This document shows positions 55,822-64,000 of a stretch of DNA of 64,000 nt, piece after piece. The position numbers were made by a program, and so were the translations under genes. Source of the stretch: Hypoxylon rubiginosum (lineage: Eukaryota; Ascomycota; Sordariomycetes; Xylariales; Hypoxylaceae). The notes under the pieces are model-generated. The model searched no databases, was not told where the DNA came from, and saw only the letters and a program-made list of their open reading frames with translations. Where the stretch lies: the NCBI GenBank assembly GCA_902806565.1, contig CADCXA010000007.1:62001-126000 (forward strand). Direction: 5' to 3'. Within the stretch, counting starts at the first letter, position 1; every line of letters starts with the position of its first letter.

Positions 55822-58514
55822 TTATATCCTTACACAGGTCACTTCCGTTCGCTTTGCCTTACTCAGTATATACTCCGCATCCCACCGCTCAAACTTATTC
55901 CATATAACTAATTCTACATGCTGTCCGGAGTTGAGGCGATACCTAAGCGGCGCGCCGAAGGATATTAGAAGTACGAGGATCTCCTTGAACTCGGCATAGT
56001 GAAACGAAATCTCGGTTTCCACGCCGCCCATCACGATCTAGTCTAGGAACGCACCCCAGATAGTCGTATCACAGTAATACTCGTTTGGATTTGCCCCGTT
56101 TCTAAGCAACGTCGAGACCATCGCGTAAGACGGCGTCGGTTCACACAAGACAAGATCAAGAGGTGGCCGACTTTGCTGGTGCACATATAGCAGCAAACTA
56201 TCCCGGCGGAGTCTCTCTGCGACGTAAATGCTCAAACCTGTGTCGACGGCTTTCGTGAGAAACATCTCACTGTGGTGCGCATCCAGGCTCTCCAGGCAGG
56301 GTAACGTAATCCCTTTTCTGCGCTCAATATTGCCGGCGTGGTAGACTATCCTATCCCCGATGTAACCTGGTGTCCCGAAGGGAAGGTCTATGGCGGCGAC
56401 GAAAGCCTCGCATAAAAGGATATCGCTGTCGAAGTCGTCTCCTGCATTCTCTATGAACACATATTTCACGGCCGGGGTCTGCAGAAAGTCACGGATGGAA
56501 TTATGAAGAAACTCGACAATAAATGTCGATAAATCCATGCCGTCGGAGCTGTTATGTTCATGGGTGTGTTGGCGTCGTATTTCAACTAGTCCCTTACTAC
56601 GCGCATCCAGTCGTCGACTCATCTGTTCGACATGGTATAAGCTGTTAAACTGGCCGCTCTCGATCTTCGCCGATGGATCTTCTTCCAAAATGTCGAGGAC
56701 CCAGTATATCACTAGGGGCAGCGGCGTGGGGATGGCGAGCGTAATTAAAAATAGCCTGGCGGTCTGTGTTTTGTATACCTTGTCTGCGGAGAGGATCATT
56801 TGTTTGAAGAAGGACTCGAAGTCTGGAGCCACGGATGTAAGTCTCCTTTCCAGATCGATTAGGCGATCGGCGTGTCTCATCCCGTCCAGCAGTGACTTGC
56901 AAGCTAGGAAGACCCATAAGAAAACACCATTTGCTCTTTCTACAATGGCGTCCACGAGCTTGTTATACCGTGGGTCGTTGACATGGGTTTGGAAAATTTC
57001 GTGAGAGTGGAATGTGTCGTGTACGAATTTCCGAATGTCGTCCTGCGTGAAATCTTCGAGTTTGAGAAACTGATTCGGATCTTGCCCGTATGCGTCGACG
57101 AATTGGGTCCAAGGTCTACTTGACACACATATTTTCACATAAGGAGACTGAGTCAACTCTCGAAGGAAAATAATTAAGTCGGTGTGTTCCCCTTCGTATT
57201 CGTCAAGCCCATCGATCAGGAAACAGAACTTAATGCCGAGGTTCCACGATGAGAGGTGTCGTACCACCTTGAGTAAGTCACCGGACTTCCAAGCATGCCA
57301 GTCGTAGTTGGAGCCATCAAGAGCCTGCATAGCTTCCGGAATCATTCCGGGACATTCACGAAGGATCGTAAATAGCAATGTTCGGAGCAAGCCTTCTTGC
57401 GATCTCAGTAATTTTGAACCGTTCATCCAGAAGAAATGGCTCGCGACCACCAACTTCTTTCCACCGGCCCATACCTGGAGCTTCTGGGTAGTTGTGCTGT
57501 AACCCACAATGAATTTCATCAGCGTCGATTTTCCTGACCCAGGTTTGCCAGAGATCCAATAAATCCCAGCCCCCTTTTCGAGCCAGTCTGAAAATGAGAT
57601 GCGTCTTCCGTCTGGTGTCCATGGGTGGAATACCCAGTGGGAGGCCGTTTTAAGGACCCTTTGATCGGAAAATATTCATCTCGATGTATCCTTGTGTGAA
57701 ACTGCAACGCGATCTTGACGGTCAAATATATCAATGAATACTATTGACTGAAGGAACGCACGACACCTCTGCGCAAGAAATGCCTCGTCTCTGAACGCGT
57801 TTAGGGCCGTCGACATGTGTTTGACGTCGCCTGAAATAGATTCGAGCATAGATCGCTCTCTTGGGGACGGCTCAGTGCAATCCGACGATAGTACAGCAGA
57901 TTGAAATCGATGAGATATTGTCTCAACCGTCTCACGAAGGCGACTGAGAGTAGCATAGAGGGACTCGTCTGTGGGAATATCCCACTTTTTAGACCATTGA
58001 TATAAATCGTGAAGGATATTCGACACCTGAGACTGGCTGGTACTAGAAGCGACGGCCGTTAGAACCACGGGAGGTAGCATCGGTTTGTTTGGTGAACATA
58101 CAGGAGGGAACATTGAAGATGAGTAAGTAAAGTGCTCTGAAGCTGGTATATCTCTGAGCACAGTCTCTCAACCTCGCTCTTCTTCCTCGCCGCCCTCAAT
58201 GCGACTCGAAAACTTTCCCATACTGTTTTCTTATGTCGTTTTAGCGTCACGAGGATCGAACGCAGCTCTTTCGCAACTCCTTGGCAGTCGGCAGCAATAT
58301 CTCGTATCTCTTTATTCGCCTGCTGATACTGTTTTCGATCGTCAGTGAACTTCGAGACCAGTTCTAGTAGACTGTCTGTTAGTGTTTCAATCGTATCGCA
58401 ACCCTTGGGGCTGCCGGACTGGTATATCGTTTTGGAACCTGCTATCAAGCATACCATGAAATCCACAATTTGAATAGTTGAGCTGGCAAGACTGAGGCTG
58501 AAGAGGGGATCCAT
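55822..58514 (-). pseudogene. NACHT-type NLR (STAND protein) interrupted by in-frame stop(s)
   Basis: Exon 58514-58102 joins 58042 downwards (59-bp intron, GTATGT...TTCTAG, CTAAC branch). The N-terminus MDPLFSLSLASSTIQIVDF is the fungal STAND N-terminal domain. The frame runs to a TGA at 57676-57678, then continues open in the same frame with IFSDQ... to Walker A GKPGSGKST (about 57545), Walker B FCFLIDGLDEY (about 57200), CVSSRPW, ANGVFLWV and a helical C-terminal region ending at TAG 56038-56040. Past that TAG the same frame stays open to 55822 and reads like a continuation. The TGA sits where the DTxxWIF linker of fungal NLRs has Trp, so a TGG to TGA change is likely. NLRs of this kind act in allorecognition and immunity-like cell death. 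As sequenced, only a 259-aa N-terminal fragment would be made unless there is readthrough or an unseen intron. Confidence 0.8.
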
Positions 58515-59294
58515 GTCCGAAAGTACCCCTTAATGAAGCAACCTATATCCAAAGAGATCGAAAATAGATTTAAATGAGAAAAGAACATCAAAGAATTATA
58601 AGTAGCATCCTGGTATTTGCGTTATGTATGTATGAAGGCTTCCTCGCTAGGCATGTTGTTGGGCTGAACGAGGCTATGCCTAGGCGAAGCCCAAAAGGTC
58701 AAGGCACGTGGTGATCGGAAATTAGGTGCCTTATGTACCTACATAGATATTATACAAGTTACATGCATGATTGAGTCGATACTACTTAATAGTACACAGG
58801 TATGTACCTTAGTACGTAGGGAGGTTGGGTAGCCTGAGTTTAAGCAGTTGAGATGTATGAATTGCTTCGATCCTATCTCACAACTAAGAGGTTGCCAAAC
58901 TAATTCTTCTGCACACGCACGCAGCCGGCCCAAGGACAACTGAGATTATCGCAGCTCTTGATCTGAAGCTGCCTTACGGGGTCAAGAGATCAGTAAACAA
59001 AATAAAGTCGATTTCGAGAGGTGGGTGTACTTCCTGCTGATTACTCTCGCACTGATGACCAGAGAGGCAAAGTGGTGCAGATAAGATCCTAAACTGTCCA
59101 TTGATATTGGTGATCTAATCCTGAAGGGCATGCCGTACAGTTGGCTATGATCCGCGAGTTCGGTGATATCCAGACAAAGGTTGCGCAGGACGCCAGCTAA
59201 AAGAGACCTCACTCATACAGCTACCTTGAACCCAAGTCCTACCCGAAATTTCACTCAACGCCAGAAATCACGTATGTCACGATATCGGCACCTA
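58515..59294. other. Intergenic, no supported gene
   Basis: It separates the NLR start from the Atg17 3' end. No repeat or gene recognised. Confidence 0.5.
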
Positions 59295-60879
59295 CTATTG
59301 GTCTGATATGCGACCGAGTCTCGTCGCGGCCGCTTCGACAACGCTTCTTTCGAGAGTCGGTGTGCTCGGGACTCCATCCTGCCTGTGAGGCCTTTCCACT
59401 CGGACTGGCACCACTTCCCACGTAGGCATAGCATCGTCCATACCCGGCCAGAGATCGGTGGGGAGGTACTCCGAAGCCTCGTGTCGGAACAGCTCCCGTT
59501 CCTTGCGATCGCTCTCGATGATCTTGTCGACACTCTCCTTTGCCTTCCTCCATATGCCCAAAACCTTTTCCTCCAAAGCTTTCCGCCGTTCAACCTCGAG
59601 TATCAGGCCGTCGTATGAGTTGGAGTAACTCTCGTAGAAGACCCGCAAGTCCTCCATCTGGCCCATTTTGTCCTGTATCGTCAATTGCTCCTCATGCCAC
59701 CTGTCACAAAATTCTGATTCTGCCGATATATAGCTCTGGAGGCGCGACCCGATGTCTTCTAATCCCCTGAAGGCGTCGAGGGTCGAAAGATAGGCCATTT
59801 TGATCTGGCCTGTTTGCTCGTGAATGCTCGTAAAGGCCAGCTCCATAGATTGCAGACGTTCATTGAGTTCTTGAATCACATCGTCAACCTCTGACGCGTC
59901 TTGGACAACAACTTCGAGCATCTGAGCGCGATCTTCGGGTGAGATGTTTTCGTACTCGGTCATATGAGACTCTTGTTCAGCGATCACACCGGATATTGAC
60001 ATGTCCTCTCCCTCTTGAGAACTCGTTGCTTCGGCAGCTTTGATCCTAGCTAAAGCTGCGCCGCCCTCGGTTGTTCTAACAGCAGTCACACACAGGTCGA
60101 AGTGTTTCGTTAGGGATGAGAGGAGTTCGGCCATAGCATGGGAGTTTTCGATCATGGAAGAGAGGAGATCGGGAACGGATTGTACCGTGGAGGACGCAGA
60201 CGGCGAGGGGGGTGAAGGTGCTGCTGACATAGACTTGTTTAGGGATCGCATATCCGTATCGAAGCGTAGAAGATCGCCGTCGAATGATTTCTGTATGTTC
60301 TGTAATAATAATAAAAATGCTTTAGCATTGACCAGTGTTCCTAGTTGGCACATCGCCTACCTGTAAAGCCTGGATGTTGTCTTTTAGCGAATCTCTCATG
60401 GTGTCGACCTGTGACTCGTCTATAAAGTCCAGCAAGTTCTTCTTTTCCTCGCCACTCGGTCTGAATGCACCATCTACGATTCTATCTCGCAGCACGTTCA
60501 TGGTATCTTGGAGTCGGCCGTCGGCGGCATCTAGGGTCCTTATGATCTGTTTGAACTCGCGCTTTCCGGTGTCGTATGTTCGGTTCATGCTTCGTCGCAA
60601 ATGCAGTAATAGGCGGACCTGCTCGTTTATGCCCTGGCGTAGGAACTGGGTCTGCGCAGTAAGGATGACGGATTCTTCGTGAGCTCGCCGAGACAAGCGT
60701 ATAAGCTCATTAGCCCGCCATACCAAGCTCATAGAAGAAAGGGAGCGTCTGGCATCCAGGAGGTGCTGTACGAGGGTCTCGACGGACACGGAATCGATGG
60801 AACTAGGTACGCCATGTTGCGATGCAGATCGTGATCGCGACACAGACGCGGACGAGGCCGCGCTCATAGATAACGCCAT
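59295..60879 (-). CDS. atg17: Autophagy-related protein 17
   Basis: Two exons: 60879-60361 and 60299-59295, with a 61-bp intron (GTAGGC...TTACAG), join in phase to 507 aa. The ATG at 60879 is chosen because it begins the low-complexity Ser-rich start common in the family; an upstream in-frame ATG at 60930 would add 17 hydrophobic residues. Conserved Atg17 blocks: LVQHLLDARRSLSSMSLVWRA, TQFLRQGINEQVRLLLHLRR, NLLDFIDESQVDTMRDSLK and, across the junction, NIQKSFDGDLLRFDTDMRSL. Long helices with coiled-coil character follow, through VFYESYSNSYDGLILEVERR. Atg17 scaffolds the Atg1 kinase complex at the pre-autophagosomal structure together with Atg29/Atg31-type partners. No disruption seen. Confidence 0.93.
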
Positions 60880-61540
60880 GTTAGACGAGAGGAGGATTGA
60901 GAAGCTCAAGATTAGATCATGAGGCAGCAATGAAGCTGTTACTCAGACATAACATCTACATTCTAATAAGTGGTGAAAGAAAACAAACTCCAGGTTGAGT
61001 ACAATGCTGGGGAAGCTTCCAAGGTTGAGTGCAGGAAGGTCGGTAAGTTCTCGGTTGCCGGCGTAGGCGTAGGCTTTGTGGTAGGCAGGTATTTACAGTG
61101 AACCATAGTGCTGGAATCACGGTCTAACAGGTTCCCCAAGTGCCGATTGGTTCTTCTCCACGCGCTTTAGTGGGGTACGGGTAGCTACACGCTTATCGCG
61201 TGGGCAGGTGGGCTGATAATAGCCCCTGAGGCTCTATATAACAGCTCTGTAACATTGAAGTTACACGCCCTCTCATCCGAATCAGCCGTCAATTGTTCAC
61301 AAGTCCTTTGTTAAAAAAAATTGTATTATCTAATATACCTTTAATTACCCTAGGTAAATTTAACCAACATTTACTCCTTCGTCTCTCAGAGCCTAGGGTG
61401 CTTATATTTAGTAGCCTATTCCCAAAGTGCTCTTGTTAAAAGGAGCTTGTTGTTTCGTAACGTTCAAGACTTCGCCACTCCAGGTGATGATGACGAAGCC
61501 ATCATCATTGCTCGCCGAGTAGTATAGCTGAAGCGAACAC
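60880..61540. promoter_or_regulatory. Divergent promoter region of atg17 and the RFK-like gene
   Basis: 661 bp between divergent starts, with an AT-rich stretch at 61305-61370. No defined regulatory motif assigned. Confidence 0.35.
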
Positions 61541-63361
61541 ATGGATTACCCTTCGACCCGGGAGATTAGACGGAAACCAGTTCCGTCAGCTAAACCATTC
61601 AAATCATCAACTTTGCCTCCACCCATAGATGACAACAACATCCTTGATGATCTTATCGATGGCTATCTAGAATCGCCAAGTCCTCGCCGCGACGATGTAT
61701 CATCTCTCAAAATCAACGAGCTGAAAATAGATATTGAACCCCCCCCTCCGTACCCGCCGAGACAATTATCTACTCCTCTTGTCTCTAGTCCTTCAGAAAT
61801 CTCACTTCACTCCAGCACTACAACATCGGAAAACCTCAGCTCCAATCGGTCGATATGGAAGACGGCTTTCGACGAGACCGTCTACTTCGCTGGGGGGTTA
61901 ATCTCGCACCCATTCGAGTCGACTAAACATTACAGCATTCTTCGGCATTCGGCGGGTGTCGTCTTTTATCGAGGGCCATCGACGAGTATTGCCATAAGTA
62001 TCCTTTCAGATGGCCCATTGCCGGCTGATCGTTCATTCTGGCTGCAACGAAAAGGCTTTTCTGGGAATATGGGCATGGCAGCTAGTGCTCTGCTACGCAC
62101 GCAGGGAAGCTGGATTGATGTTACGCCATCATTCGAGGCTTTACCGTCTGATGTACCCGAATCAGACGAGCGGGCTTGGCAAAGGGACATCAAAAAGTTT
62201 CTAAAGAAAGCTGCATCTCATAAGAACTTGTCTAAGCAGATCCTCCTCGAGACCTGTGTTATCCGAATTCCGGCTTCAGCAGAAGACGGTTACCTACGCA
62301 TCGTCATGTGCACGGGTGAAGGGTCTAAGAAAGTGCTTTGCCCCTCGCCTGTATTTCGCATAGCGAGTACCTCATCCGATGTTAGCGTCTTGCGCGGCGC
62401 AAGCTTGACGACCATGCCCCTGGAGCTCGGACTGAAGGTTGCATCTATAGTAGGCCAAAATACCGTGGACAGGTTTGTTGGGCCGGCTAGGGGTGTCATA
62501 CAAAGTCGCATCGAGCAAATCCAGAGCAAGGTAGATCAATACAAACCTGGGCTCATTGCCCAGGAAGCTGGGATGATGGCTTACGAAAAGTCCGGGCTAG
62601 GGACACGGACAGTGTCTCTGGAAGAGAGCTTTGATGCGGAGAGGGATGTTACATATGATCCGTTCCATACAGAGGGTGGTCTAGAGCCGCCGCCTCCGGT
62701 GATCGGCCCCGACAGTGGACCTGAGAAGCCGTTCCCCATCCGATTAACTGGAAAAGTCGTCCAAGGAACTGGCCAAAGCCGTACTGAACTTGGTATGCCA
62801 ACAGCAAATTTAGCAGGCGTTCCAAGTGATTTGCTGCTACGTCTCAGTGGCGTCTATATCGGCTGGGCAGCTGTGCAGCCTAATAAAGCATTAGACGGCA
62901 TCTCGCACGATTGGCACGAAGCGATTATCACTGTTGGCCCTTCACTTTACGCGCCCCCTAGGGTTGTTGCCAAAAATGTGGTCACCGTCTACATAATCTA
63001 CGATTTTGGCGGGGCCACATTCTTCAACACGAACCTCAAAGTTGTCATCATGGCATACTTAAGGCCTGTTCCGAGGCCTGATGGGACCCAGCCACGTACC
63101 GGAATTGCTGCGGATATCATAAAAGACATCAATACTGCGGTTGTAAGTCTTGGGCGCGAGAACTGGCAGTGCGACATGACTCTTCACAGAGTCAAGACAG
63201 AAATGAGCGCGAGATCTATAGAAGAAAGATACGTCGATATGAGGTCGCAAGTCCAGAAGCGAGTTGATAGCGTGCCATTGCACCTAGCCGGATTCCGCAC
63301 TGCCAGAGCTGAGCTCAAGGATCAAGCTCACGGTCGAGGTGGCTTATACATACGAAGATGA
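61541..63361 (+). CDS. Large protein with degenerate riboflavin-kinase-like C-terminal domain
   Basis: Single exon, 606 aa. The N-terminal 105 residues are Pro/Ser-rich and disordered. Residues about 105-300 form a conserved-looking region (TVYFAGGLISHPFESTKHYS, VVFYRGPSTSIAISIL). From about 400 the sequence follows the flavokinase barrel: PFPIRLTGKVVQGTGQSRTELG, MPTANLAG (the PTAN motif, 420-423), LSGVYIGWA, HEAIITVG, NVVTVYIIYDF, LKVVIMAYLRP. Riboflavin kinases convert riboflavin to FMN, but at the place of the catalytic Glu this protein has Thr482 and the nearby His is Tyr, so activity is doubtful. Similar fungal proteins are sometimes annotated 'LipA and NB-ARC domain'; I see neither domain clearly. 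Confidence 0.82.
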   Translation: MDYPSTREIRRKPVPSAKPFKSSTLPPPIDDNNILDDLIDGYLESPSPRRDDVSSLKINELKIDIEPPPPYPPRQLSTPLVSSPSEISLHSSTTTSENLSSNRSIWKTAFDETVYFAGGLISHPFESTKHYSILRHSAGVVFYRGPSTSIAISILSDGPLPADRSFWLQRKGFSGNMGMAASALLRTQGSWIDVTPSFEALPSDVPESDERAWQRDIKKFLKKAASHKNLSKQILLETCVIRIPASAEDGYLRIVMCTGEGSKKVLCPSPVFRIASTSSDVSVLRGASLTTMPLELGLKVASIVGQNTVDRFVGPARGVIQSRIEQIQSKVDQYKPGLIAQEAGMMAYEKSGLGTRTVSLEESFDAERDVTYDPFHTEGGLEPPPPVIGPDSGPEKPFPIRLTGKVVQGTGQSRTELGMPTANLAGVPSDLLLRLSGVYIGWAAVQPNKALDGISHDWHEAIITVGPSLYAPPRVVAKNVVTVYIIYDFGGATFFNTNLKVVIMAYLRPVPRPDGTQPRTGIAADIIKDINTAVVSLGRENWQCDMTLHRVKTEMSARSIEERYVDMRSQVQKRVDSVPLHLAGFRTARAELKDQAHGRGGLYIRR

Positions 63362-64000
63362 TCCATCTTCAGATCTTGCACCGAGGCGATTCGTTCGCAG
63401 GCACGGAGGGATACGTCCTTTAAAGGGCAATTGAAACATCCGGAACGGAACTCGGCATCTAATCATCTAGATATTTTAATCGTTAATACTAATACCGACT
63501 TGAAAGCCCGACTACTTGTCGCGTGGCTAATATCATTCCGTACATATCTTACTACCCCTTAACTTACCCCCGAGACAGCGCTCAACGGTCTCAAACTGTC
63601 TAGGCGAACAACCATCAACCAATACCATTTTGAATGCGCTCTTTTCACTGTCAAGTGTTTCCAGCGTTACAATATGGAATTTGGGTAGGGTTCTTCAGCA
63701 ACTTATAGCAAACGCTCGGTAAGTCCTGTATGTTAACTAACCTGGGCGTTTAGAAGCTTCCCGAACCCAATAACTTAATAACGGCAAGCGTACTAGCGTA
63801 CTATAGGTACAAATGCCGAGACACCGTTTTTGAGGCGTATTAAGGTTATCAATATTTGCACGATGCGCCATCATGTCTCACTATACATCAAATTGTGGCT
63901 TACACAGCTGAGACTTAGCGAAGATCACAACCAAACTAGGTCCAATTTGTGTGTCTAGCTTTTGCTTGATTGGACCTGAGGGTTCTTGCAATTGCCGTAC
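63362..64000. other. Intergenic to window end, no supported gene
   Basis: 3' flank of the RFK-like gene. No frame, RNA gene or repeat recognised. Confidence 0.5.

Noticed and set aside
1..64000. CRISPR arrays, operons, phage or bacterial defence islands
   Set aside because: Spliced eukaryotic genes throughout and no regularly spaced direct repeats with unique spacers.

Overview
The window is nuclear DNA of a filamentous ascomycete (Pezizomycotina, most likely Sordariomycetes). The genes carry short introns of about 40-250 bp with GT-AG borders and CTRAY branch sites. Gene content is typically fungal: Atg17, a Zn2Cys6 and a C2H2 regulator, a NACHT NLR, a DHA2-type MFS transporter and an Argonaute-pathway RNA-dependent RNA polymerase. 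Intergenic DNA is AT-richer, full of short CCTAGG-centred palindromes, and holds decayed mobile elements. I joined exons by reading frame, splice signals and family conservation. No transcript data were available, so intron borders are predictions.

Layout. 1-2360 (-) is an RdRP running off the left edge. 3.9-4.5 kb holds a decayed HET-like fragment and a tRNA-like 3' end. 5.4 kb (+) is a small secreted cysteine protein. 6.9-9.0 kb is a divergent pair of related genes, one with a complete H-type lectin domain (+), the other truncated just before it (-). 10.5-14.1 kb holds an SDR oxidoreductase (+) and an F-box/LRR protein (-), convergent. 15.7-17.4 kb is a repeat island: a purine tract, a 424-bp hAT-like MITE with an 8-bp target duplication, a transition-riddled inverted-repeat relic and a quadruplex-prone C/G tract. 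17.8-20.2 kb (-) is a 12-exon MFS transporter. 21.5-22.9 kb (+) is a TauD-like dioxygenase. 25.2-28.9 kb holds a GNAT acetyltransferase (-) divergent from a six-exon Zn2Cys6 regulator (+) with a GC-AG intron. 32.3-34.7 kb (+) is cytosolic glutaminyl-tRNA synthetase, whose best model needs a one-nucleotide exon. 39.5-40.8 kb (-) is a C2H2 regulator.

40.8-50.2 kb is a 9.4-kb stretch with no supportable gene. 50.2-51.5 kb (+) is a polytopic membrane protein, 52.4-52.9 kb (-) an Mpv17/PMP22 protein, and 54.4-55.4 kb (+) an acidic protein of unknown function. 55.8-58.5 kb (-) is an NLR interrupted by an in-frame stop. 59.3-60.9 kb (-) is Atg17, divergent from a large protein with a degenerate riboflavin-kinase domain at 61.5-63.4 kb (+).

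The genes do not form one pathway. It looks like an ordinary chromosomal arm mixing housekeeping genes (GlnRS, Atg17, Mpv17 family) with fast-evolving accessory genes (lectins, NLR, HET relic, secreted protein) around TE-derived intergenic DNA. I found no biosynthetic cluster and no clearly new multi-gene system. The most unusual features are the candidate 1-nt exon, the intact MITE and the asymmetric lectin pair.
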